Positions 47,775 through 57,015 of a stretch of DNA of 64,000 bases are shown piece by piece. Position numbers and translations under genes: made by a program. How positions within the stretch are numbered: the stretch's first letter is position 1; each line of letters begins with the position of its first letter. Below the pieces are notes generated by a model that was given only the letters and a program-made list of their open reading frames with translations, had not been told where the DNA came from and ran no database searches. The stretch is taken from NCBI RefSeq assembly GCF_018143015.1, contig NC_054742.1, positions 57,173,195 to 57,237,194 of the forward strand, written 5' to 3'. Source of the stretch: Lytechinus variegatus (taxonomy: Eukaryota; Echinodermata; Echinoidea; Temnopleuroida; Toxopneustidae).

Positions 47775-49824
47775 ATGAGGACCTCCATTTTGCTTCTCCT
47801 TTGCATGTTCGCCTGCATGGTAGCGATGCAAACAGTATATGGTGAGTTGATTCTTCCACACTCGTGACACTCTCAGAGATTTTCAAATAACACAAAAGTT
47901 GGTTAAAGCAAGTTGGTTAAAGCAAGTTGTTAAAGCAAGTCTTTACGGTTATTATAAATTGACAGGTAACTGTTTAAAGGAAAAGCTATTGGAAATGATA
48001 TGATAATATATTCATCTGGGAAATAAATATGTAGTCATTGTAGATTTAAATTGCCCAAATACTTGCATTAGGATGTATGAGATACTATTCCAGAGAACCG
48101 GCGCTGTGTGCGAAACTTTAAACAAAATTGTTCACTTTTAATACCTATAATTATGTCAGATTTTCAATATTCAAATTCGTATCCATGTCACAAGAACGGA
48201 TACTACGAGTGGAGACGTGACTCGATGACTCGCCAAAAACCACATACAAACAGGAGTAGGTCAACTTTGCGAGACACATTTTGAATGTTGTCTAGGCTAG
48301 ATCATGTATCTTGCATATAATATATTTTCCCCCCTTTTTTTGCATATAATATATCTTGCCAATTTGACATGCACTTTTCTAATGTCGACTTGATAAAATA
48401 TAGTATATGTATGTAGAGGTGTTGTGGCTCAGTGGATAAGTCTCCGGACCGTGAACCACAAGGACCGGGGATCAAATCCCACCACAGCACTAGCGTCCTT
48501 TGGCAAGGCGTTTATCTACATTTGCCACTCTCGACCCAGGTGTAGTAAATGGGTACCCGGTAGGAAGAAATTCCTTGGAATGCTCGATGCGCCCGATCAG
48601 GGTAGCCGTGCTAAAGCCGGGGTAATAGTATGCAGCGCTTAGAAACATTTGAATTAAGCGCTATATAAATGTTGCATATTATCATATCTCGCCAAGTTGA
48701 CATATAACTTTTCTTATTTCGACATGGCGAAATAACGTATCTGGCCAAGTCGACATACAAAAAAGGTGAATGTCGACTTAGCTAGATACGTATATCTGGC
48801 CCAGTCGACAAACAACTATTTGCATGTCGACTTGGCCAAATAACGTTTCTAGCCAAGTTTACATACAACTATTTTACATACAACTATTTGTATGTCGAAT
48901 CGGCCAGATAACGTGTCTAGCCAAGTTTACATACAACTATTTGTATGTCGACTTGGCGAGATAACGTATCTAGCCATGTTGACATAATAACGTCATTATG
49001 TCGACTTGACGAGATGAATTATCTCACCATCTCTACAAGTCGCTGGCACTTTAAAGCTTTCGTAAAAAGAAAAGTCCACGCATAAAAAAGATGATTTTGA
49101 TTTTATAAATCTGACAAACATATGGCTAACAATATACATAATACAACACTAACAATTTCGCAAATATTGTATAATTATGTAAATGAGTTAAAGTGTAGTT
49201 ATGATTGTCTTCATTAAAAAAAAAACAGTTATGCACACCACGGGAGATTTGCAAATGAGCTAGGGACCCATGACATCACCTACTCATTTCCTTTCCGTTG
49301 TATCTTAACATGGTATATTGACTTGTTGGGAATTTCAAACATTATTCGATCAATAGCTTCTCTATTAAAATATCTTTTAAAAGATATTTCACATGGGAAA
49401 GCGCACAGAAATAGTGAGTGTGTGACATTATATAATCTCTCACGTGCGTTACACTCACGTTGAGCATAACCATTTTGTATTTTTTTTTAGTGTTATTCCC
49501 AGATTCATTTAAATGAACTTGTTACTGAAGTGGACTTGACATTGAAAATATATTCGTACTATGACTATTTAAATATATAAGATCTACTAATTGCCCTCCT
49601 TTTCTCATTCTCAAGCTGATGACGATAGTGAAGAAGCTGACGCTGATGGAGGTGCTCAAGAACTCACTGATGGCGATGCGGATGCTGATGCCGATGCTGA
49701 TGCGGATGCAGATACCGATACCGATGCTGACGCCGATGCTGACGCCGACGCTGATGCCGACGCTGATGCCGACGCCGATGCTGGGGACACTGCTGACACA
49801 GCCGACACCGCCGATACGCCATAG
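47775..49824 (+). CDS. Small secreted protein B: Asp-Ala repeat protein
   Basis: Coding exons 47775-47841 and 49616-49824 with a 1774-bp intron; product 91 residues. The acceptor CTCCATAG lies 3 nt before the ATG, so an untranslated exon precedes it (probable donor at 46175). Residues 1-22 (MRTSILLLLCMFACMVAMQT then VY) are a signal peptide. The 67-nt exon ends in phase 1, exactly as in gene A. The mature part starts ADDDSEEADADGGAQELTDG and continues as about 18 Asp-Ala/Asp-Thr dipeptides, then Asp-Thr-Ala triplets. Ala and Asp codons vary at the third base (GCT, GCC, GCG, GCA; GAT, GAC), so the protein repeat, not the DNA repeat, looks conserved. It is extremely acidic with no Lys or Arg after residue 2, fitting a calcium-binding or biomineral-matrix role, or an anionic partner of a cationic peptide. 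Both roles are inference. AATAAA at 50413-50418. Confidence 0.77.
48310..49020. repeat. Tandem hairpin repeat (GCCAAGTCGACATA units) in intron 2 of gene B
   Basis: About six imperfect units of 60-75 bp, each a small palindrome of the form TCTNGCCAAGTCGACATACA, a short spacer (ACTATTTG), then TGTCGACTTGGCNAGATAACG. The best kept units lie at about 48730-48840, 48850-48965 and 48970-49015. The first unit (48350-48405) is separated from the rest by the SINE at 48418-48676. Confidence 0.75.
48418..48676 (+). mobile_element. tRNA-derived SINE
   Basis: The 5' head has an A box TGGCTCAGTGG (48424-48434) and a B box GATCAAATCCC (48470-48480), the internal RNA polymerase III promoter of a tRNA. The body includes GGGTACCCGGTAGGAAG and the 3' end AAGCGCTATATAAATG, resembling a LINE tail. 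It is inserted within a tandem hairpin repeat. It is not a functional tRNA gene: the cloverleaf is degenerate and fused to a long tail. Confidence 0.85.
49070..49545. repeat. Decayed foldback of the ACAAGTCCACCCC family
   Basis: AAAAGTCCACGC at the left, GAAGTGGACTTGACATTG at the right, and ordered internal words (CAGTTATGCACA, TTTGCAAATGAG, GACATCACCTACTCATTT, AAATAGTGAGTG) match the elements at 51210 and 52200. Lies in intron 2 of gene B. Confidence 0.6.
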
Positions 49825-49865
49825 ACTCTGAAAAAAATGGAGAGATTACCGCACATCCATCCAAC

Positions 49866-49883
49866 GAGAGAGAGAGGGAGAGG

Positions 49884-49914
<31 letters not shown>

Positions 49915-49920
49915 GGGGGG
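49866..49920. repeat. GA/GAAA microsatellite in gene B 3' UTR
   Basis: (GA)n, (GAAA)n, (GA)n, then G7. It lies 42 bp after the stop codon. The minus-strand ORFs across it and the Asp-Ala coding repeat are artefacts. Confidence 0.9.
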
Positions 49921-50100
49921 TAGGGAATAAGATGGTTAAAGTTATTTGTTTCTTTTTCTGATTATTGCATTTAAAATTAAATGCAAGCTCCTTGGTAAAT
50001 ATTGGCCATGCAGGTGAAAACAGAATACCACACAACTTTGCACAATAACATTTTGTGTTACAACTGTGAACAAATTTGCCCCCCCCCTCGGGTGGGGCTA

Positions 50101-50318
50101 CACTCTTAAAACAAATCAGTCAAATTGACTAGACCAGTAGTAAGCTGGGAGCAACTGATATGGCAATCACTGATATTCACATTTCTGACATATTCTAATC
50201 AGAAATAACTCTGTTCTGGTAAAATATGACTAGAAAATAGTCAAATATGGCTTGAATAACAGTTGCACCCAGCTGACCCTATTAACTAGTCATTTTTGAC
50301 TGATTTGTTTTTAGAGTG
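50101..50318. mobile_element. TA-flanked MITE (CACTCTTAAAAC ends)
   Basis: Flanked by TA at 50099-50100 and 50319-50320. Left CACTCTTAAAACAAATCAGT and right ACTGATTTGTTTTTAGAGTG form ~30-bp inverted ends. It lies inside the 3' UTR of gene B, upstream of the AATAAA at 50413. Confidence 0.85.
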
Positions 50319-50754
50319 TATTATTCTTTGGTAACTATTATGAGACGTCGAAGTCATATTCAATTTGTTTTAATTTCAAGTTATCATAATTTGATATTCC
50401 TTTCTTAACTGAAATAAAGCAACTCTGTATATAAGAAACGATGTATATTTATGTTAGTGCCTTTTCATTTTTTGGTTCATATGATATGAATATGGGTCCA
50501 TTCATGTTGAACTGTTTGAGCAAGAGATTAATTGTTGTCAAACATGTTCTTGGGTCGTTCTTATACCATGTATACTCATGTATGAATGATGACCAAAACG
50601 GACATCGTCAGTGTTCCTGAGTGGCACACGTTGTGCCAAGCGGGGCAATCTATTGGAAAAATAAATTACCATGGTAATCACTCTTCGCGTAATAATTGCA
50701 TTCAAATTTAGCATAATTTGCTCTCTTTATACTGACAACAGCTTCTCAACGTCT

Positions 50755-51026
50755 GGGGCCGTCTTACAAAGACTTGCGATTGATCCTATCAATCGCAACT
50801 ATGAAAACCCAGCAAAGTCAACATCGAAAATGCATGTTTGCTCAATTTTTTTTTTTAGATATGAATGTATATCCATAAATTCGTTGATTTCTCGACAGTT
50901 CGGTGTGTTCTCCTTTGTTTACAAAGGACATTTTGCACATGACCTGCAGAAAAATTATGACACTGATGGATTTCCATAGAGTTACGATCGATTGGATCAA
51001 TCGTAACTCTTTGTACGACGGGGCCC
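50755..51026. mobile_element. GGGGCCGT-ended palindromic MITE
   Basis: Left GGGGCCGTCTTACAAAGACT...CGATTGATC pairs with right GATCAATCGTAACTCTTTGT...ACGGGGCCC. The ends are related in style to the 44144 and 51876 elements, but the core differs. Confidence 0.7.
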
Positions 51027-51209
51027 TGATGAGACAGCAACAACGTTCAGGTTTCCAGAAAGTTGCTCGCCCTCCTAATGTACGCATGCACAATATGGAG
51101 TTTTTGCTCCGAGATGTACGAATGATTCAAGAACATAGCTGATAAAGGACAACTCGGAAGTCTTTGATGAAAACTGGAGAACCGGGAAAGCAGTATCGTC
51201 CTTAATTAA

Positions 51210-51768
51210 AGGGACAAGTCCACCCCAACGAAAAGTTTATTTGAATAAAAAGAGAAATATCCAACAAGCATAACGCTGAAAATTCATTAAATTTCACTTA
51301 ATTTCACAAAACAGTTATGCACATCCGATGGTATGCAAATGAGGGGACTGATGACATCACTCACTCGCTCACTTTTTCTTTTTTGATATTACATAAAATA
51401 TGAAATATTCGAATTTTCCCCCCATTGCCCTTTGAAACAAAGTTTTATTTCTCCGGAACATGTGAAATGACCATTGTTTCACATTTTATGGTTCAGTCAA
51501 ATTTGTCCTTATTGTCAAATCTGTAAAAATCTAAATATTATATAATTCCCAATACAAGCAATGAAAAACAAAAGAAATTGTGTGGGACATCATCGATTCT
51601 CTCATTAGCATATGACTTAATTGTGCACATAACAATTTTGTGAAAAATAAGCGAAAGTTTAAAGTGTCAAAACCTTTACATCCGATTTTGATGAAATTTT
51701 CAGCATTATGCTTGTCTGATTTTTCTCTACTGATTCAAATCAACATTTTTCTGAGGTGAACTTGACCT
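51210..51768. mobile_element. TTAA-flanked foldback (ACAAGTCCACCCC family), copy 2
   Basis: TTAA at 51206-51209 and 51769-51772. Ends AGGGACAAGTCCACCCCAAC and GAGGTGAACTTGACCT. Arms pair through GCAAATGAGGGGACTGATGA and AAATTTCACTTAATTTCAC words and their complements. Confidence 0.85.
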
Positions 51769-51875
51769 TTAAGTTTCGGAGCTGATGAACCAATTTTCGA
51801 CAAAGATTCCTTGGTTTCTCTTTGTCATGAAGGTCATTTGATAATACATTTCTCTGTTCTTAAATTCTCTCCTGA

Positions 51876-52021
51876 GGCCCGTTGCAGAAAGAGTTTGCAA
51901 TCAAACGCAACTCTAAAAAATCAACCGCAAGTCCCAAATGCGCGCTGTTGATTGGTGAAAATCAAGTTGCGCATGATTTTTAGAGTTGCGTTTGATTGCA
52001 AACTCTTTCTGCAACGGGCCC
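51876..52021. mobile_element. GGGCCCGTTGCAGAAAGAGT palindromic MITE, copy 2
   Basis: Matches 44144-44288 closely, including CCCAAATGCGCGCTGTTGATT. The first G of the left end is changed to A (AGGCCC). Confidence 0.8.
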
Positions 52022-52199
52022 CTGTACGTCGACGCGTGAAAATGTCTTATTAACATAGCCTATATACAAAGAGGATTCCAATATATGGAAAAATACTTCT
52101 CGATGATATCAAAGAATGTTCTTCTTTGACTTGATCATTATTCAAGTCTATGTTTAAGTGTTACCTTTTCCAAAGATGAATCCAAATTGTCCTTATTAA

Positions 52200-52806
52200 A
52201 GGACAAGTCTACCCCAACAAAAAGTTGATTTGAATAAAAAGAGAAAAATCCAACAAGCATAACACTGAAAATATAATCAAAATCGGATGTAAAAGAAGAA
52301 AGTTGTGGCATTTTAAAGTTCGCTTAATTTATAAAATAGTTATATGTACATCTTGGTCAGTATGCAAATGAGGAGACTGATGATGTCATCCACTCACTCT
52401 TTCTTTTGCATTTATTATACGAAATATGAAATGTTCTAATTTTCTCCTCACTGTCAAGTGAAACAAAGATTAATCCCTCCCTGAACATGTGGAATTAGAA
52501 CATTGTTTTAATACAATATGGTTCAGTCAAGTTGGTCCTTATCGTCAAATTTGTAAAAAAAAATTGAATATTGTACAATTCAAACAATAAAAACCCGAAA
52601 AGGAATAGTGAGTGATGAACGTCATCGACTGTTTCATTGGCATTTCACTGAGATGTGCATATAACTATTTTGTGAAAAATAAGTAAACCTTTAAAATGTC
52701 ATAACTTTCTTATTTGACATCCGATTTCGATGAAATTTTCAGCGTTTTGATAGTTTGATTTTTCTTTATTTATTCAGGTCATCATTTTTCTGGGTGGACT
52801 TGACCT
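52200..52806. mobile_element. TTAA-flanked foldback (ACAAGTCCACCCC family), copy 3
   Basis: TTAA at 52196-52199 and 52807-52810. Ends AGGACAAGTCTACCCCAAC and GGGTGGACTTGACCT. The longest of the family here, with good arm pairing. The CRE-like site in this copy is mutated to TGATGTCA. Confidence 0.88.
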
Positions 52807-52810
52807 TTAA

Positions 52811-53094
52811 TGATGCACTGTAGGTACTTCCTAGTCTCAAAATTTCCATAATGATAGGATCATTATATCATGATAATCTTATCAGAGCGCTAAGAAACTT
52901 AATAGTGATTAACGCTATAAGGTCTGAGTATCATAATTGTTGTTACTACAACGTTTCTTTTTGCAGTTTTTATGATGTGGCTAAAGAAATGGTTGACACA
53001 AAAGTGCTTGCTTGGTTATGGGGAAGGGTTCAAGGGTCTGGTTATGGAATATGAAGGAATATATTTGCATTATTTAGACTAAGAATACGAATGC
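52811..53094. other. No gene recognised
   Basis: A short ORF (52851-53054) has no splice or family support. Confidence 0.4.
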
Positions 53095-53355
53095 ATTAAC
53101 ATATAAAATAACAAGAGGGATGCCCTTGCCCCCCCCCCCCCGTTTTTTTCACGACCGAGAAAAAAATAGAAAGGGGAAGAAAGGAAAGAGAGCAGGGTGA
53201 AATATGATATAATTTTCTGAATATTATGTCAAAATCTATCACAAAATTGGATTTTCGTAATAAAAATACAGAATTTTTTTTATCGCACTTATTTGTAAAT
53301 TTTGCCCGATACGCCACACCTCGCCCCCTCAAAATCATTAGCTCATGACGCCACT
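53095..53355 (-). repeat. Dispersed repeat with poly-C end, copy 2
   Basis: Reverse complement of the 19640-19865 type: CAGTGGCGTCATGAG, TTACGAAAATCC, GATTTTGACATAAT, pyrimidine tract, GGTCGTGAAA and a G13 run. Confidence 0.55.
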
Positions 53356-54060
53356 GTAAATAACCATTGCTTATCCATTAATGTACATGTGGAGTTCTGA
53401 GAGCATTCTTTTTAAATCCATTCTGAACGTTTACTCTATCTTGTCCAGAACTTTCAAACATGCAGTATTCGAAGAGGAATCAAGCATTGGAATTATCATG
53501 ATTATTCATGATACATTATATACGTCATTAATATAAATCCATCTCAACACACACATTGGAGACAGGATTTGGCTTATTCCGCTTGTCTCTCCACTCGTCT
53601 TTTCACCACTATCCTTCCATCTCTTTCGAATTGTTCTTCTATATGTTATTTTTTTTAATTTTCCTTCTTGTATTTAACTCGACTTGAACTATTTTCTCAT
53701 GATCAACTTCCTTCCAATGGATATTATTCATGTTCGTGTATGTAAATATACGTTTGCACGGAAGGTTCAATTTGCTCACACATCAAAAGCAAGCGGGTCA
53801 AAGTATTTCTACACCAGGATGTGCAACGAAGGGCACCTTAAGTGCCGTGTGATCAGTATTCACGAAAAAAAAACCCATTGGATTTCGCTATCATGAGCAT
53901 TAACTTTGCTGAAGTCATGGTCCCTTGACAAAGCATATGGGCATTACCGAGTCAGAAGTCGACGGGTTAAGTCGTTCGTCTATAACTTCACGCTATATTT
54001 GCGTTGTCTGTATAGGCCAACTTAAAAAACCTATACTACCCGTCTTCTTTCATTTCGCAG
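53356..54060 (+). promoter_or_regulatory. 5' flank of the protease gene with a probable 5' UTR intron acceptor
   Basis: A pyrimidine-rich tract and CATTTCGCAG ending at 54060 make a strong splice acceptor, so an untranslated upstream exon is likely. TAATATAAATCC near 53530 is a possible TATA box. The donor cannot be fixed. Inference. Confidence 0.4.
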
Positions 54061-54388
54061 CTGGATAGCCAATATTCATACAATCGGACACCTGCTTCTA
54101 ACTTTCTTGAAATCCTTGCTCAAATTAACAATTTTACACTCCGCTGAACAACATCCACGTGCTTATAAGATGTACATCATGGGTGTAGTTTTAAGGTGAC
54201 AGCATTTGGATTTTTCGTCAGTGCAGAGAGCAACCGGTTAAAGCAATTCTTTACAGGAACTCTACAAAAAAAAACCCAGATGATTATTACCGGGAGTAAA
54301 TTCAAAAGTTTTTGTTAGATCTGTAGTACATTATTAACGGCAAGGACGAAAAAGTAACACATTAAGGGTTTTGCCGAATATTGCAAGG

Positions 54389-55777
54389 ATGGCGTATTAC
54401 TTGGAAATTATGATTATCTTGCTGCTAATGAGCATCCGTGCGCAAGGAAATGGGAAAACTTGCAATATGGCTGAAATTTGGGGAAGAAAATGTTCTATTG
54501 GAAATGATATCAAAATCAATCCTTCTTCAGAAAGTCAAGCATGTCAAGTGTGTGAGTTTTCAAGCATGGGTATTTGGCCAAGACGACCACTTTCTGTTGA
54601 CATGACGACGGTGTTCGAAAAAACAAAGAAGGATGCGACGGTTGGGTTTTTGAGTAAGAAGGGTCAACCTTGTGGTAGACAAGATGAAGAAATAGAGCAT
54701 CGTGGAGGACACCACCTAGTGTTGAATAGGCAAGGTCAAGATAGTAATGTGAACATGGCGAACACTTTCACCCATCATGGTGCGGATTTACCGCTCTTGT
54801 CGAGTCTAAGGACAGCATCTGGACGCTACATAGTTAAAAACCCTTCAACATCTGCAGGATTCTCTCATGGTCCTATCCAACGCTCCTTTCTGGGACGCAT
54901 CCCATATTGCAATGTGGCGCATCTGCGTTCTCCGTCGGTGGCTTGTTCGGGCATGATGATCTCACCACGTTACATCTTGACAGCAGCCCACTGCGTTCAC
55001 GATGGGTTTCGCTTTCACACTCGTTTGAAGAAAATGCGCGTCAGTGTTCCGAGTGGCACCAGCTTTGAAAGTCGACGCGTTTCAAACGCGCATGTACCAC
55101 GACGTTGGCTTACGAATAAGGGTAAACAGGACGCTGCGGCCGCACGACGCTCCGATTCCGAACGCGCGGTTTACGATTTCGCTGTTGTTGAGTTACTTCA
55201 TGATATCAACAGCATGGCAGGATGTCCGAGAAATGGAACAGGTTCTATGATAACCAATTCCGCCGGTGGATACAAAGAGCCATTCAGAGTAGTGACGGCA
55301 GGGTCGAGAAGAAGACTTGGTTTCGTAAGTTTTCCCGCCATCGGGGAACTGATGTGGCAAACAATCTGTTCAACTTTGGACCAATCATTGACGTCCGTCC
55401 GAAGCGGACTGCTCGCAACGGACTGTCCATCCTTAAAAGGAAGTTCGGGAGCTGGGGTCTTTGTGCAGCCTGAAGCTATGTCCACATCAGGATTTCCTAT
55501 GTCCTCGTCGTTGCAGGATCTCATTGGATTAGTCTCACATAAGGTTGATCTGTGGAAGAATCGCTCTTACACGGTGATAACAGTATTAACTCGGAGTAAG
55601 AAACGACTCGTCTGCGCCATGACTGATTCCAGCGTCTACCATTTCTGTTCAAATGCTTTGCCAAATAAGCATCGATTCATATCCTTTTTTCCAAAGAGGA
55701 CTCCTAGGAAACACGCCATGATCGATCTTCAAAATACTACTAATCTCATAAATTTCCGGAGACAACCTGAAATTTAA
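54389..55777 (+). CDS. Secreted trypsin-fold serine protease, PRSS23/PRSS35-like
   Basis: A 462-residue single-exon CDS. I start at the ATG at 54389: its context (AGG before, G at +4) is good and a signal peptide follows at once (MAYYLEIMIILLLMSIRAQG). An upstream in-frame TTG is not a likely start. Residues 25-60 hold four Cys, including CQVC. The protease domain follows from about residue 146. The catalytic triad is His201 in LTAAHCVHDG, Asp263 in VYDFAVVELL and Ser353 in GSSGAGV. As in PRSS23, the active-site loop is GxSGxG rather than GDSGGP, and HVPRRW (235-240) matches the family's HVPKGW. The pro-region lacks an obvious classical Arg-Ile-Val-Gly-Gly activation site. Vertebrate PRSS23/PRSS35 coding regions are also carried on one exon. 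Asn-X-Ser/Thr sites occur at 282, 391 and 449. The substrate is unknown. A retrocopy is less likely because the frame and triad are intact. Confidence 0.9.
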   Translation: MAYYLEIMIILLLMSIRAQGNGKTCNMAEIWGRKCSIGNDIKINPSSESQACQVCEFSSMGIWPRRPLSVDMTTVFEKTKKDATVGFLSKKGQPCGRQDEEIEHRGGHHLVLNRQGQDSNVNMANTFTHHGADLPLLSSLRTASGRYIVKNPSTSAGFSHGPIQRSFLGRIPYCNVAHLRSPSVACSGMMISPRYILTAAHCVHDGFRFHTRLKKMRVSVPSGTSFESRRVSNAHVPRRWLTNKGKQDAAAARRSDSERAVYDFAVVELLHDINSMAGCPRNGTGSMITNSAGGYKEPFRVVTAGSRRRLGFVSFPAIGELMWQTICSTLDQSLTSVRSGLLATDCPSLKGSSGAGVFVQPEAMSTSGFPMSSSLQDLIGLVSHKVDLWKNRSYTVITVLTRSKKRLVCAMTDSSVYHFCSNALPNKHRFISFFPKRTPRKHAMIDLQNTTNLINFRRQPEI

Positions 55778-56639
55778 CAATAATTACGTTTGTATTAAGT
55801 TCAAAGAGCTTAAGGGTATCTGAAACTGGAGTCAATTTGATTTCTGAAGCCTGGTAGCATGACGGGTTCTCATACAGGCAGCCTTCCATTCATTCCAGCA
55901 GGATCCATGGTTATCGTATGTCAACAAGGTTTTACCTATAAATTGATATTTTTGGAATATCAAACAAGGTTGATAATATTAATCTAACCAAATGCTGAAT
56001 TGTAGGCCTACAAATTCAACTTGTTGATGTAAGATTGTACAATTCGTCACTCGTCTATGATGTTTCCATAGATTCATGGATGCCACTTAAATGTGCATTT
56101 GATTTTTTTTTTAATCTGAAAATCATCAGAACACGTAGAATGGCCCCTTTCCTACATGAAAAAGGTGTTGTCTATGGCCAAAAATATGCTGAAAAAATCT
56201 GATATCAGACTTTTGTCCTAAAAATGGCACCCATGTAGTCTTGACTCTGAGCTGATCAAAAATTGACCGAAATTGCGGGAATTTGTTGTCTTTTTAGAAA
56301 TCAGTAGGTATTTAAATGGAGAAATATTTAATATTTTACACAAATATTGAACATTCGTATCAGATGATACCAGCAGATATTAATAGATATCAAATATTTC
56401 GCACAAAACTTGAAAAATTTAATGACTTCATTATTCCCCGAAAACGTCAATACGATTCTAAATTAAATTTCGCCGTTATACCCATGAAAATGATTTAAAT
56501 AACCATTTAACTTCATTCAAGTAAGGATTCATATGAAGATTAACAACTTTTACTAATTTCTTTCCATGATTTTAATCTTCACATGATTGTTTTTATACTT
56601 AATTTCCAATTTGGGTCGTATACAAAATCACAAGGTAAA
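55778..56639 (+). other. Protease 3' side, no other gene seen
   Basis: Contains the 3' UTR. I see no AATAAA until 57102, so polyadenylation may use a variant signal. Nothing else recognised. Confidence 0.45.
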
Positions 56640-57015
56640 TAGATATATCATTTCAGTCTAATAGTTGGTCCAATCATCACTCGGTCTAATAATAACTTTG
56701 TCTATTGTCATGTAGTCTCATGCTCTAATTTTCACCTCATGAACTTCATTGTTTTGTACATTTTAAATTGTTTCATGATTAATTCATATAATCATAACAG
56801 GCCAAGTTGTATTAGATCAAGTGGATAGTATACAAGATGGGTGTATCTATGAATTGGAAATTAGACATATTGGCAAATGGGCTAAAACGCACCTAGACCA
56901 AATGGCTAGTAGACAAACTGGTAATAGACCAACTGGGATAAGACCATGTGGGATCCGGAGACCAAATGCAAAGGAGAGTGCGTATATACCGTGTGGTAAT
57001 GGACAGCCTACTCCC
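56640..57015. repeat. Foldback built of short GTCTA/TAGAC words, copy 2
   Basis: Left arm: CAGTCTAATAGTTGGTCCAA, TCGGTCTAATAA, TTTGTCTATTG. Right arm: AGACCAAATGGCTAGTAGAC, TAGACCAACTGGGATAAGAC. Same design as 32010-32340 but not an alignable copy over its full length. Confidence 0.75.

Noticed and set aside
48418-48490. A functional tRNA gene
   Set aside because: A and B boxes are present, but the sequence is fused to a SINE body and tail and the cloverleaf is degenerate.
49656-50035. Minus-strand Ser/Ala and His/Arg ORFs opposite gene B
   Set aside because: Shadows of the Asp-Ala coding repeat and of the GA microsatellite. The plus frame has the signal peptide, splice sites and stop.
54371-54388. 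Starting the protease at the upstream in-frame codon at 54371
   Set aside because: That codon is TTG. The ATG at 54389 has a good context and is followed directly by a signal peptide.
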